64,000 nucleotides of DNA from JAIOSM01 sp964593725 (GCA_964593725.1 CAZQJS010000006.1:24167-88166), one strand, 5' to 3'; positions 25,295-34,789 are shown, counted from the first letter of the stretch. Made by a program: numbers and translations. The notes: a model not told the origin generated them from the sequence alone.

Positions 25295-25326
25295 AATCCC
25301 GCCTCCAGTATCAGTTATGCTGGATT

Positions 25327-27003
25327 CTAATTAATCCTGCTTACTCCAATGGCAATATTGAAACAGTGATCTCCGATCTTCTCAAAATGGGACAGCATTG
25401 AGATATAAAAAACTCCGGCATCCACTGAACATTGATCGTTTCTCAGCCTGTCAATATGTTTTTCACGCATCTGTTCACGCATCTGATCTATTCTGTCCTC
25501 ATTTGCAGCAGCTTTGGTAAAAAAGTCATCCTCTTTTTCCACAAGATTGGCAAGGACCAGATCAATAAACCTGTAAGCTTCTCCGGCAATGGCAACAAGG
25601 TCTGCAACTGCATTTTCGCTCAACTTCAAGTCATTATCATATATGATCTCAAGGATTTTTGAGATGCTCTCCATGGAATCACCGATACGCTCAATATTAT
25701 TGGTGATTCTCATCATCTCTGATATCTCCTTGGCTTCGGTTTCAGAAACATCGCCCTGGTATAATTTTGTTAAAAATTTGATTATGCTCTTCTGCATTGC
25801 ATCAATATGATCTTCAATGGCTTCCCTTTCTGCAAGCCTGTCATCATCCCTGATTTTCAGACAGTCGGCAACTTTTTTCAGCCCCTCCTTGGTAAATTCA
25901 CCCATCCTCAGAACTTCACCCTTTACCTCCACCAGGGCACCAATGGGTGAATCCAGAAGAACTTCATCAAACTTGGGAAGCCTGTATCGCTTTTCAGACT
26001 GTTTACCTTCCGGAAACAGGAACATGACCATTTTAACAAGCTGGGGAAGAAATATGAGAAATATTAAAGCATTTATAACATTAAAGACCGTATGGCCGTT
26101 GGCAATATATCTTGCAACATTGACGGAATCACCGTTTACAACCTTGTCAACAGCTCCGGCGCCTCCCATGGTCTCTGTTACAAAAATAATGAACTTAAGG
26201 AACATGGGAAAGATTGCAACCATTATGCAGACACCTATGACATTGAACAGGGTATGGCTCATTGCTGTCCTTTTTGCCTCAATATTACCTGAACCGATTG
26301 TTGCAAGCCATGCAGTAATGGTTGTGCCTATGTTTTCTCCCAGAACAAGGGCCATGGCAATGGGAAAGGATACAATACCCTGCATTGCAAGGGTCATGGT
26401 AAGGCCTATTGTTGCTGAGGATGACTGGACAATAATTGTCACAAAGGCGCCCATCCCGATGCAGAGCAAAGTACCAAGGAAACCTTCATTGGCAAACTGG
26501 GAGAAAAAACCTATGAATTCGGCATTGCCCCTGATGGGCCCAAGCCCGTGTTTCATAACTGTCATGCCGTAAAACAAAAGGCCGAATCCCAGAATAATAT
26601 CACCAAGATACCTGGTTTTACGCTTTTTGGCAAAAAACTTCAGTGCAACACCAAAAGCAACTGCCGGCAGGGCAATGGAAGAGAGCTTAAATGCTATCAA
26701 TTGTGCTGTAACAGTTGTACCGATATTTGCACCCAGGATAATGCCTGTTGCCTGGGTAAGATTCATTATACCGGCACTTACAAAACCTATGAGCATGACT
26801 GTGGTTGCAGAGGAGGACTGAATAACAGCAGTGACTCCCGCCCCTGTGAAACAGCCCAGTATTCTGTTGGATGAAACCGCTTCAAGTACTTTTTTAATTC
26901 TCTGGCCTGCAATCATCTGCAGACCATCGGTCATGGTCTGCATACCAAGGATAAAAAGCCCAAGCCCGCCCAGGGTCTGAACAAGTATTTTCAGTAAATC
27001 CAT
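25327..27003 (-). CDS. Na+/phosphate cotransporter (NptA-type) with PhoU-like C-terminus
   Basis: 558 residues. Two repeated Na/Pi cotransporter halves contain the QSSSAT motifs (TAVIQSSSATTVMLIGF and IIVQSSSATIGLTM) and GANIGTT / GENIGTT signatures, with LGLFILGMQTMTDGL at the N-terminus. From about residue 340 the protein is soluble and helical, with a PhoU-like domain ending EKIGDHCFNIAIGVSRI. It imports phosphate with sodium at lower affinity than Pst. Divergent from pstS; Pho-box-like repeats lie 30-60 bases upstream of its start, consistent with shared phosphate control. Confidence 0.92.
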   Translation of the reverse strand: MDLLKILVQTLGGLGLFILGMQTMTDGLQMIAGQRIKKVLEAVSSNRILGCFTGAGVTAVIQSSSATTVMLIGFVSAGIMNLTQATGIILGANIGTTVTAQLIAFKLSSIALPAVAFGVALKFFAKKRKTRYLGDIILGFGLLFYGMTVMKHGLGPIRGNAEFIGFFSQFANEGFLGTLLCIGMGAFVTIIVQSSSATIGLTMTLAMQGIVSFPIAMALVLGENIGTTITAWLATIGSGNIEAKRTAMSHTLFNVIGVCIMVAIFPMFLKFIIFVTETMGGAGAVDKVVNGDSVNVARYIANGHTVFNVINALIFLIFLPQLVKMVMFLFPEGKQSEKRYRLPKFDEVLLDSPIGALVEVKGEVLRMGEFTKEGLKKVADCLKIRDDDRLAEREAIEDHIDAMQKSIIKFLTKLYQGDVSETEAKEISEMMRITNNIERIGDSMESISKILEIIYDNDLKLSENAVADLVAIAGEAYRFIDLVLANLVEKEDDFFTKAAANEDRIDQMREQMREKHIDRLRNDQCSVDAGVFYISMLSHFEKIGDHCFNIAIGVSRIN

Positions 27004-27032
27004 TATACTCTCTTCTTATATTTATTAATATC

Positions 27033-27060
27033 CTAACGATTCCCTTACAAAAAACTAATG
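27033..27060 (+). promoter_or_regulatory. Three 11-bp-phased CTAACA-type repeats (Pho-box-like)
   Basis: CTAACG at 27033, CTTACA at 27044 and CTAATG at 27055 are spaced exactly 11 bases apart, the periodicity of PhoB binding. They lie 30 to 57 bases upstream of the Na/Pi cotransporter start but read in the direction of pstS, so they might serve either promoter. Weaker match than the array at 27180. Confidence 0.4.
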
Positions 27061-27179
27061 ATTAATATATCAAACAAAAAAAAATTTCAATAGCAGAGGG
27101 GAAAATGAAAAAAAAGATACCTTTTTGTAACTATCTGAAATAAAAACATATATTCTTCTCATCATCTTTACACATCTCC

Positions 27180-27211
27180 CTAACAAATTTCTAACAAAAC
27201 TGAATTATTAT
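27180..27211 (+). promoter_or_regulatory. Pho-box-like direct repeat and -10 box of pstS
   Basis: CTAACAAATTT (27180-27190) is directly followed by CTAACAAAACT (27191-27201). The 7+4 architecture with 11-base period is that of the PhoB box (E. coli: CTGTCAT-N4 repeated). TATTAT at 27206-27211 follows after 4 bases, where PhoB-activated promoters place their -10 box. Transcription would begin about 60 bases before the pstS ATG at 27279. Confidence 0.6.
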
Positions 27212-27278
27212 CCGGTCAGGTTTGAAATTGGGAAAAGTTAAAATCATTGTTTCAGTAATTTTAAAAAAAGGAAAAAAA

Positions 27279-28091
27279 ATGAAAAAATTTATCAGATTCG
27301 GACTCTTTATCATGTTAATGGCATTCTCTGTCTCTCCATCAATGGCAGAGACAATCTCATTAAAAGGCTCCACCACGGTTCTGCCCATTGCCCAGAAATG
27401 TGCAGAAGCATACATGGCACTTCATCCGGATGTTAGGATAACACTCTCCGGCGGCGGATCAGGCAATGGAATCAAGGCAGTCATTGACAAAAGTGCAAAC
27501 ATTGGAAACAGTTCACGGTTTATCAAACAAAAGGAGATAGAACATGCTTGGTCCAGGGGTGTGTATCCTGTGCCCTTCAGGATCGCCCTTGACTGTATTG
27601 CTCCGGTTGTCAATCCTGGCAATAAAATATCAAACCTTTCCATGGATCAGTTAAAAAATATCTTTCTTGGAAATATAACAGACTGGAAAGATGTTGGCGG
27701 AAGACAAGGTAAAATTGTTGTGATTTCCAGGGACAGCTCATCTGGTACATTTGGAGTATGGAAGGAAATTGTAATGAAAAAAAAGCGTGTTACGCCAAAG
27801 GCACTGGTGCTTGCTTCCAATGGTGCCATTGTCCAGGCCATAGCTGAAACCCCCAATGCCATAGGATATATTGGTATGGGATATGTTACAAAGACCATAA
27901 AAACCGTTAATGTCAACAATGTCAAGCCAACTGAAGAGAACACAGTTAACGGATCTTTTCCCATCTCAAGGCCTCTTTTCATGTTCACAAACAACTGGCC
28001 CAAAGGAGAGACAATGGGTTTCATCTCCTTTGTACTCTCTAAACAAGGCCAGGCCCTTGTAACTGAAGCAGGTTCCATACCGGTATTCTAG
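27279..28091 (+). CDS. pstS: Phosphate ABC transporter substrate-binding protein
   Basis: 270 residues from ATG 27279, chosen because AAAAAAAGG lies just before it and it opens a normal signal peptide (MKKFIRFGLFIMLMAFSVSP, cleavage after SMA). The mature protein carries phosphate-binding loops: LKGSTTVLPIAQKCAEAY, LSGGGSGNGIKAVIDKSANI, and SRDSSSGTFGVWKEIV. It is the short PstS type common in archaea and firmicutes-like clusters rather than E. coli's 346-residue form. First gene of pstSCAB-phoU-phoBR; the Pho-box-like array is upstream. Confidence 0.93.
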   Translation: MKKFIRFGLFIMLMAFSVSPSMAETISLKGSTTVLPIAQKCAEAYMALHPDVRITLSGGGSGNGIKAVIDKSANIGNSSRFIKQKEIEHAWSRGVYPVPFRIALDCIAPVVNPGNKISNLSMDQLKNIFLGNITDWKDVGGRQGKIVVISRDSSSGTFGVWKEIVMKKKRVTPKALVLASNGAIVQAIAETPNAIGYIGMGYVTKTIKTVNVNNVKPTEENTVNGSFPISRPLFMFTNNWPKGETMGFISFVLSKQGQALVTEAGSIPVF

Positions 28092-28115
28092 ATATTTGGA
28101 AATGGAGATACGACA

Positions 28116-29009
28116 TTGATCCCAGCAGCCTTTAATAAAGAGACAAGAGTGCAGTCATTATTTCTTCTGATTGCACTCTTGTCATTAATAATGCTCACCC
28201 TTATCATGGTTTTCCTTGTCATGGAAGGAGTACCGGTTTTTCAACATGTACCGGTCAAGGATTTTATTTTTGGAAAACTATGGTATCCCACCGATGATGA
28301 CCCGGCCTTTGGTATTTTCCCCTTAATTACAGCATCTCTCTCCGTGGCAGGTTTTGCCGGGATACTTGCCATACCCCTTGGTGTTATGACGGCAATATAT
28401 ATTGCCGAGATTGCAGACAGGCGTGTTGCCGAGATTGTCAAGCCTGTGATCGAACTCATTGCAAGCATGCCTTCGGTGATAATCGGTTTTTTTGGCATGA
28501 TTGTTGTTGCGCCGTTTTTGCAGACAACCTTTGATCTGCCCGTGGGGCTGAACCTTTTCAACGGAGGATTGATGCTGGCCTTCATGGCAACCCCCACTAT
28601 ATGCAGCATTTCGGAAGATGCAATATTCAGTGTACCTTCAGCCCTAAAGGAAGGTTCCTATGCCCTGGGGGCAACAAAGCTTGAAACCATTATCAATATA
28701 ACCATTCCTGCATCACTTTCAGGCATAAGCACAGGGGCGATCCTGGGCCTGTCCAGGGCCATTGGAGAGACAATGGTGGTCTTAATGGTGGCAGGTGGGG
28801 CTGCCATAACTCCAGAATCGATTTTTGATCCTGTGCGGCCCATGCCTGCAACAATAGCTGCTGAAATGGCTGAAGCTCCATATAGAAGCGAACATTACCA
28901 TGCACTTTTTGCCATTGCCATTGCACTTTTTCTTTTCACTTTTCTTTTTAACATGGCTGCAGATTTTATTGCCTATAAATATAAACAGACAGGAGAAGCC
29001 TCTTCATGA
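28116..29009 (+). CDS. pstC: Phosphate ABC transporter permease PstC
   Basis: 297 residues, start TTG after GGAG. Six membrane helices. The ABC permease EAA loop is near residues 190-215 (ALKEGSYALGATKLETIINI followed by TIPASLSGISTGAILGLSRAIGET, here split). The N-terminal VMEGVPVFQHVPVKDFIFG and PTDDDPAFGIFPLI periplasmic segments are typical PstC. It forms the membrane channel with PstA. Overlaps pstA by 4 bases (ATGA). Confidence 0.93.
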   Translation: MIPAAFNKETRVQSLFLLIALLSLIMLTLIMVFLVMEGVPVFQHVPVKDFIFGKLWYPTDDDPAFGIFPLITASLSVAGFAGILAIPLGVMTAIYIAEIADRRVAEIVKPVIELIASMPSVIIGFFGMIVVAPFLQTTFDLPVGLNLFNGGLMLAFMATPTICSISEDAIFSVPSALKEGSYALGATKLETIINITIPASLSGISTGAILGLSRAIGETMVVLMVAGGAAITPESIFDPVRPMPATIAAEMAEAPYRSEHYHALFAIAIALFLFTFLFNMAADFIAYKYKQTGEASS

Positions 29010-29878
29010 AGTTATACTCTTTATCCTGCAGGAGAAAAATATATGAAAAAACAGCCTTCCTGGTCCTGAACATTGCAACCCTTTTCAATGGCGCCCTTTT
29101 GCTGTTAATTATATATTTCCTGGTTGCCAACGGATTAAAAGCCATATCACTTGAATTTCTTTTCCAGCCCCCCACGGATTCCATGACAAAGGGAGGAATT
29201 TTCCCATGCATCATGGGAACTTTTCTTTTCTGTTTTGTCACAATTATTACGGCCCTTCCCATTGGTGTTGCATCTGCAATCTATCTTAATGAATATGCAG
29301 CAAAGGGTAAAACAGTAAGAATAATAAGAATGGGAATCAATAATCTTGCAGGAGTGCCTTCAATTGTGTTCGGACTTTTCGGCCTTGCATTCTTCTGTAC
29401 TGTCTTAAAAATGGGTGTTTCCATCCTGGCAGGCGGCCTTACCCTTGCTGTGATGACCCTGCCCATAATAATTGCATCTTCCGAGGAAGCCCTTAAATCT
29501 GTTCCTGATATATACCGTGAAGCCTCCCTTGCCATGGGGGCCACAAAATGGCAGACAATATATAAAATTGTACTGCCCGCAGCATTCCCGGGTATTATCA
29601 CAGGAGCAATTCTGGGTATTTCCAGGGCAGCAGGTGAGACAGCGCCCATAATGTATACAGGGGCAGTGTTTTTCAGCCCGGTCATGCCCAGTTCCCCCTT
29701 TGATGCTGTTATGGCACTGCCCTACCATATATATGTGCTTGCCACGGCAGGAACAAATATCGAGGCAACAAGGCATCTTCAATATGGCACTGCCCTGGTC
29801 CTGATTGCCCTTGTTTTTGGCATGAATCTCTTTGCCATTATATTGAGATACAGAATAAGAAAAAAAATAAAACTATAA
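29006..29878 (+). CDS. pstA: Phosphate ABC transporter permease PstA
   Basis: 290 residues, six helices. PstA signatures: FLFQPPTDSMTKGGIFPC, ASAIYLNEYAAKGK, NLAGVPSIVFGLFGLAFF, and the EAA loop DIYREASLAMGATKWQTIYK followed by VLPAAFPGIITGAILGISRA and GETAPIMYTGAVFF. Translationally coupled to pstC. Pairs with PstC in the PstSCAB2 transporter. Confidence 0.94.
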   Translation: MKLYSLSCRRKIYEKTAFLVLNIATLFNGALLLLIIYFLVANGLKAISLEFLFQPPTDSMTKGGIFPCIMGTFLFCFVTIITALPIGVASAIYLNEYAAKGKTVRIIRMGINNLAGVPSIVFGLFGLAFFCTVLKMGVSILAGGLTLAVMTLPIIIASSEEALKSVPDIYREASLAMGATKWQTIYKIVLPAAFPGIITGAILGISRAAGETAPIMYTGAVFFSPVMPSSPFDAVMALPYHIYVLATAGTNIEATRHLQYGTALVLIALVFGMNLFAIILRYRIRKKIKL

Positions 29879-29911
29879 CCAGAAAACTATAACCAGAGGA
29901 ACGAAAATAAG

Positions 29912-30673
29912 GTGAAACCGGAAATTAAAATGAGCACGGAAAATCTGAATTTCTATTATGATAAATTCCAGGCTTTGTATGATATCTCCCTGGATTTCCA
30001 TGAATATAAGGCCACAGCCCTGATTGGGCCGTCAGGGTGCGGGAAAAGTACTTACTTAAAATGCCTTAACAGAATGAACGAACTTATTCCCAAAACAAGG
30101 ATAACAGGGAAAGTCAAACTGAACAACAAGATGATATACACACCAGAGCTGGATGTGGTAAAACTCAGAAGGAGGGTTGGTATGGTGTTCCAGAAGCCCA
30201 ACCCCTTTCCAAAAACAATATTTGAGAATATTGCCTACGGACTTAAGATCAATGGTAAAAAAAACAGAGGTGAAATAACTGAAATTGTTGAACAAAATCT
30301 AAGGCGTGCTGCAATATGGGATGAAGTAAAGGACAGACTTAACCAGAATGCCCTGGGCCTGTCCGGGGGCCAGCAGCAGAGACTCTGCATAGCAAGGGCC
30401 CTGGCCATTGATCCTGAAGTATTGCTAATGGATGAACCTGCTTCTGCACTTGATCCCATTGCAACCAGAAAAATAGAAGACCTGATTAGTGAACTTAAAA
30501 AAAGACTCACCATCATAATTGTCACCCATAACATGCAGCAGGCTGCCAGGATATCAGACAGAACAGCTTTTTTCTACATGGGAAAGCTGATTGAGGTGAA
30601 TGACACTGAAACTCTTTTTACAAACCCTGCATTAAAGCAGACAGAAGATTATATAACCGGACGATTCGGATAA
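29912..30673 (+). CDS. pstB: Phosphate ABC transporter ATP-binding protein
   Basis: 253 residues from a GTG at 29912; an ATG six codons on (29930) is an alternative start. Walker A ALIGPSGCGKSTYLKCLNRM, the Q-loop MVFQKPNPFPKTIFENIAYG, signature LSGGQQQRLCIARALA, Walker B VLLMDEPASALDP and the H-switch IIVTHNMQQAARIS are all intact, and the NRMNELIP segment after Walker A is PstB-specific. Energises phosphate uptake. 8 bases separate it from phoU. Confidence 0.95.
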   Translation: MKPEIKMSTENLNFYYDKFQALYDISLDFHEYKATALIGPSGCGKSTYLKCLNRMNELIPKTRITGKVKLNNKMIYTPELDVVKLRRRVGMVFQKPNPFPKTIFENIAYGLKINGKKNRGEITEIVEQNLRRAAIWDEVKDRLNQNALGLSGGQQQRLCIARALAIDPEVLLMDEPASALDPIATRKIEDLISELKKRLTIIIVTHNMQQAARISDRTAFFYMGKLIEVNDTETLFTNPALKQTEDYITGRFG

Positions 30674-30681
30674 GGAGGACA

Positions 30682-31371
30682 ATGACTACATACTTTCAAA
30701 GGGAACTTGAGAAAATAAAAAAAGAGATTCTATCCCTGGGCGCCCTGGTGGAAGAGAGATTCAGGGAGTCTGCCAATGCTGTAAAAACCAACAATACAAC
30801 CCTTGCCAGATCCATAATTGAAAGGGATATTGAAATTGATACCTATGAAATAGAAATTGAGGAGGAGTGCCTTAAACTCATGGCCCTTTACCAGCCCGTT
30901 GCCACGGATTTAAGGTTTCTCATAGCAGTGATCAAGATCAATAATGACTTAGAAAGGATTGGTGACCTGTGCAGCAATATTTCCCGGCGTTTGATCACAG
31001 CATCCACTGACATGCCCCTGAGTTATGATTATGACTACTCCTATATGGCAAAAAAGACCGCAAGAATGTTTAAAATGAGCCTTGACTCCCTTGTAACAAC
31101 AGATATTGACACGGCATACAAGGTTCTTGACATGGATAAAGAGATTAATCTCATGAGAAACAGTGCTTTTGGCAGTATGAAAAAAGCCATAAAAAAGAGG
31201 CCTGACCAGGTGGGCAATATAATAAACAGATATCTGATCTCAAGACATATAGAGCGTATCGGGGATCATACGACAAACATAGCAGAAGAGGTAATACACC
31301 TTGTGGAAGGTGAAATAATACGCCATAAAAATAAAGAGTACATCAAAGTACATAAAAATGGTAACATCTGA
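30682..31371 (+). CDS. phoU: Phosphate signalling protein PhoU
   Basis: 229 residues in two PhoU three-helix repeats. Metal-binding-type motifs are present: DLRFLIAVIKINNDLERIGDLC in the first repeat (here given in part) and YLISRHIERIGDHTTNIAEE in the second. It links PstSCAB occupancy to PhoR and represses the regulon in high phosphate. GGAGG precedes the ATG; phoB follows after 29 bases. Confidence 0.94.
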   Translation: MTTYFQRELEKIKKEILSLGALVEERFRESANAVKTNNTTLARSIIERDIEIDTYEIEIEEECLKLMALYQPVATDLRFLIAVIKINNDLERIGDLCSNISRRLITASTDMPLSYDYDYSYMAKKTARMFKMSLDSLVTTDIDTAYKVLDMDKEINLMRNSAFGSMKKAIKKRPDQVGNIINRYLISRHIERIGDHTTNIAEEVIHLVEGEIIRHKNKEYIKVHKNGNI

Positions 31372-31400
31372 AAAAATAAAAATTTCGATTTAGGACAAAC

Positions 31401-32087
31401 ATGGCAAAAGAAAAGATACTTATTGTGGATGATGAAGAAGATATCCTTGAACTTGTAAAGTTTAATCTTGCAAGGGAGGGATATAAAACCATGCTTGCGG
31501 CAACAGGGGAGCAGGCCCTGGATCTGGTTGAAGAGAACAGAGTGGATCTTATCATACTTGATCTGATGCTCCCTGGTATTGACGGTCTTGAAGTCACAAG
31601 GATCCTCAGGAACGATCCTGCAAAGCAGAATATTCCCATTGTCATGCTCACGGCAAAGGGTGATGAAAGTGACATCATAACAGGCCTTGAACTGGGCGCA
31701 AATGATTATATTTCAAAGCCATTCAGCGTAAAAGAACTCATTGCAAGGGTCAGGAACATATTCAGAAGACGGCAGAGGCTCCTGGAAAGCAGGTCAAAAA
31801 AGATCATCCTGGACAAAGATCTTATAATAGATCATAACAAGCATGAAATCACCTTAAATAACAGGCACATCGACCTTACACCTTCGGAATTTGATCTTTT
31901 TTCCCTGCTTGTCAGAAAAAAAGACTGGGTCTTTACCCGGGGACAGATCATTGATGCAATCCACGGGGAAAACTATGCTGTTACAGAAAGAAGTATTGAT
32001 GTTGTGGTTGTGGGACTTCGCAAAAAACTTGGCAGTTATGGAGAAAGGATAAAAACCGTCAGGGGCATTGGATATAAATATGTTTAA
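31401..32087 (+). CDS. phoB: Phosphate regulon response regulator PhoB
   Basis: 228 residues, OmpR/PhoB family. Receiver: ILIVDDEEDILELVKFNLAR, LIILDLMLPGIDGLEVTRIL (phospho-Asp), PIVMLTAKGDESDI, GANDYISKPFSVKELIARV. The C-terminal winged helix has LTPSEFDLFSLLVRKKDWVF, AVTERSIDVVVVGLRKKLG and IKTVRGIGYKYV. It should bind the CTAACA repeats upstream of pstS when phosphorylated. Overlaps phoR by 8 bases. Confidence 0.94.
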   Translation: MAKEKILIVDDEEDILELVKFNLAREGYKTMLAATGEQALDLVEENRVDLIILDLMLPGIDGLEVTRILRNDPAKQNIPIVMLTAKGDESDIITGLELGANDYISKPFSVKELIARVRNIFRRRQRLLESRSKKIILDKDLIIDHNKHEITLNNRHIDLTPSEFDLFSLLVRKKDWVFTRGQIIDAIHGENYAVTERSIDVVVVGLRKKLGSYGERIKTVRGIGYKYV

Positions 32088-33894
32088 AAGTAAAAAACTG
32101 ATATGGCAGATATTTCCCTCATTTCTGATAATCACCCTTGTCTCCCTTGCAATTGTGACATGGTACTCCTCTGTCTTTTTCAAAAATTTCTTTCTTGAAA
32201 ATGTTGAAAAAGATCTTTCCATAAGATTGAAACTTGCAAAAAAGGAATTATCAAAACCAATAATCTTTTCTGCTCAGGACTCTATCAATACAGGAAAAGA
32301 AAAAACAGCTGGCCTGAATCGCCTGGTAAGGGAAATAAGCACCCGGGCCCATGCAAGATTTACTATTATTCTAACCTCGGGCAGGGTAATAGCAGATTCC
32401 AATGCCAATGCAGAAGAACTTGAAAACCACAAAACAAGACCGGAAATACAGCTTGCCCTGAAGGGTGAAAAAGGTGTTTCCATACGGTATTCAAGCACAC
32501 TTAACAAAAATATGATGTACATTGCCCTGCCTGTTAAGGAGAACAATCAAATCCTGGCTGTCCTCAGGGCATCCCTCTCCATATCCAGCATTGACAATAA
32601 GATAAAAACCATTCAGAAAAATATTTTCCTGGCCCTTGCATTTACCCTGGTAATGGCTGCCATAATCAGCCTCTATGTTTCCCGGCGCATCACCCGCCCA
32701 CTGGAAGAGATGAAATCCGGTGCTGAAAATTTTGCAAAGGGGAATCTCCACCAGCGCCTGGCTGTGCCCGATTCAGAGGAGCTTGGAGCCCTCGCACAAA
32801 CCATGAACAATATGGCCATGAACCTTGATGATAAGATAAAGGCTGTCCAGAACAGGAAAACAGAGCTTGAAACAATATATGCAAGCATGGCAGAAGGGGT
32901 CATTGCCATTGATAACAATGAAAGAATAATGACCATAAATAATGCCGGAGCAGGAATATTTGATTTCCCTGCATCAATGCTGGAACAGCGCAATATCTAT
33001 GAGATATCAAGAAACCTTGCCCTTGAAAAATTTTTTAAACAGGCCCTTGAAACCCATGAGCCTGTTGAGAAAATCATAAACCTTGAAAAGGAGAAAAAAT
33101 ATATCCTGAGCATCCACTCAACAGTGCTGTATGATTCAAACAACAAACGCATAGGCACCCTTATCATCTCCCATGACATAACCCGCATAAAACTTTTGGA
33201 AAACATGCTGAAAGATTTTGCAGCCAATGTTTCCCATGAATTAAAAACCCCCTTGACCGCCATCCGGGGTTTTGTTGAAACATTGCAGAGCATGGATATG
33301 GATGGCGGAAAAAATTCCGGTAAGGACATGGAGTTTCTAAACATAATAGAAAAAAATGTGATCCGCATGACTGCAATCATTGATGACCTTTTATCCTTAA
33401 GCCAGCTTGAAAGAATGGAAAATAACAATGAAAATTTAGAAACCCATGATATTGTAAAAATCATTGATAAAGCGGTCAATGAATGCAGAGACCTGAGCGA
33501 AAAGAAAAAAATAACAATAAAAAAAGAGCTCCCTGATACACTCAACGCAAAGGTGGACCCTCTTTTGATGGAACAGACCATGATAAATCTCATTGATAAT
33601 GCAATCAAATACAGTTCTGACAAGGCTGAAGTATTAATAAGCGCTGATAAAAAGGATAACTGCGCGGTCATCCGGGTAAAGGACCAGGGCACAGGCATAC
33701 CAAAGGAGCATCTTTCAAAAATATTCAACCGTTTTTACAGGGTGGATAAGGCCCGGAGCCGCAACACCGGGGGGACAGGTCTTGGCCTTGCCATTGTAAA
33801 GCACATAGCCATGTATCACAATGGCAGAGCCGATGTAACAAGCATTCCAGGCAAGGGCAGCACCTTTAAGATCACCCTGCCCCTGGCCTGGTAA
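32080..33894 (+). CDS. phoR: Phosphate regulon sensor histidine kinase PhoR
   Basis: About 604 residues from ATG 32080, which overlaps the phoB stop. First helix IWQIFPSFLIITLVSLAIVT, a periplasmic sensor region of about 140 residues, second helix NIFLALAFTLVMAAIISLYV, HAMP (RRITRPLEEMKSGAENFAKG), a PAS domain (ETIYASMAEGVIAIDNNERI), HisKA with FAANVSHELKTPLTAIRGFV (phospho-His), and HATPase with VDPLLMEQTMINLIDNAIKY (N box), VKDQGTGIPKEHL (G1) and TGGTGLGLAIVKHI (G2). The large periplasmic domain resembles the longer Gram-positive PhoR type rather than E. coli PhoR. Confidence 0.93.
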   Translation: MFKSKKLIWQIFPSFLIITLVSLAIVTWYSSVFFKNFFLENVEKDLSIRLKLAKKELSKPIIFSAQDSINTGKEKTAGLNRLVREISTRAHARFTIILTSGRVIADSNANAEELENHKTRPEIQLALKGEKGVSIRYSSTLNKNMMYIALPVKENNQILAVLRASLSISSIDNKIKTIQKNIFLALAFTLVMAAIISLYVSRRITRPLEEMKSGAENFAKGNLHQRLAVPDSEELGALAQTMNNMAMNLDDKIKAVQNRKTELETIYASMAEGVIAIDNNERIMTINNAGAGIFDFPASMLEQRNIYEISRNLALEKFFKQALETHEPVEKIINLEKEKKYILSIHSTVLYDSNNKRIGTLIISHDITRIKLLENMLKDFAANVSHELKTPLTAIRGFVETLQSMDMDGGKNSGKDMEFLNIIEKNVIRMTAIIDDLLSLSQLERMENNNENLETHDIVKIIDKAVNECRDLSEKKKITIKKELPDTLNAKVDPLLMEQTMINLIDNAIKYSSDKAEVLISADKKDNCAVIRVKDQGTGIPKEHLSKIFNRFYRVDKARSRNTGGTGLGLAIVKHIAMYHNGRADVTSIPGKGSTFKITLPLAW

Positions 33895-33925
33895 AGGGAT
33901 AAACACTCCTTTAAAAATAAACTGC

Positions 33926-34789
33926 TCACTGCCCTTTCTGATCTCCATTCCGGAATAACAGGGAATAAGCATTGCCTTTCAGAATTTTCTCTTTATCCGT
34001 GTCTGAAATCCCGGATTGTTCAATATCCTTAAGATATCTTGCAGGTTTCAGAAGAGGGTAATCCGTGCCCAGAAGAATTTTATCCACCATTCCTGCTTCC
34101 ACAGCAAGTCTGTATATTGAAGGGTCATATAAATAGGGAGAGGCTGCTGTATCAAACCAGACATTTTTCAATACATCCTTAACATTCCTTTTCATGGCAT
34201 TATAGAAAAATATACCTCCGCCCCAATGGGCAAAGACAAGCTTATTGTCGGGAAATGCCATGGCAAGGTCATAAATCTGGCCCAGGGTAACAGGAGTTTT
34301 ACCAGGGTATTGATGGCCTACAGGTTCATTGGTGTGGACCATACAGGGAAGATTGCCAGAATCCTTTAAAACCTCCATAACAGGTGCAAGCCTGGATATT
34401 GCCTTTTTATCAATGCCTGAAAGATAAAATGCAAGTTCTCCGACTCCATGAAGGCCCTGGTCAAGGCACCTTCTGGTCTCCCGGGCTGCTCCGTCCCATG
34501 AGACATCAAAACAGGCAAAGCCCTTAAGCCTGTCAGGATATTTTCCAACAGATTCAATAATATAATCATTGTTCTGCTTTGCAAGCTCCTCATCCCTCCA
34601 GGGAAAACCAAAGATAACAGAGAGTTCAACCCCCTGCTCGTCCATCATTTCAATGAGTTCCCCGGCGCCCACTATTAAAGACTTTGGTGAATCATAGAGC
34701 AGTTTAAATTCAGGTTCTCCTGCAAAGAACTCTTCCCGGTTTTTTTGTACTTTTTCAGGAAAGATATGGGTATGAAAATCGATCAGCAT
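33926..34789 (-). CDS. Amidohydrolase-family (ACMSD-like TIM-barrel) protein
   Basis: 287 residues of the amidohydrolase 2 family. Metal ligands: MLIDFHTHIFPEKV (HxH), CMVHTNEP (His), LVFAHWGGGIFFYNAM (His) and ILLGTDYPLLKP (Asp). These enzymes hydrolyse or decarboxylate small acids; the substrate is not predictable from sequence. Convergent with phoR (32 bases between stops), otherwise isolated. The 205 bases between it and the MATE start are A+T-rich, with no clear element. Confidence 0.88.
   Translation of the reverse strand: MLIDFHTHIFPEKVQKNREEFFAGEPEFKLLYDSPKSLIVGAGELIEMMDEQGVELSVIFGFPWRDEELAKQNNDYIIESVGKYPDRLKGFACFDVSWDGAARETRRCLDQGLHGVGELAFYLSGIDKKAISRLAPVMEVLKDSGNLPCMVHTNEPVGHQYPGKTPVTLGQIYDLAMAFPDNKLVFAHWGGGIFFYNAMKRNVKDVLKNVWFDTAASPYLYDPSIYRLAVEAGMVDKILLGTDYPLLKPARYLKDIEQSGISDTDKEKILKGNAYSLLFRNGDQKGQ

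Noticed and set aside
25295..25326. Terminator between the phosphatase and Na/Pi genes
   Set aside because: CCAGTAT...ATGCTGG is short and imperfect with no T tract.
32068..32079. phoR start at TTG 32068
   Set aside because: ATG at 32080 overlaps the phoB stop and gives the normal positively charged start MFKSKKL.
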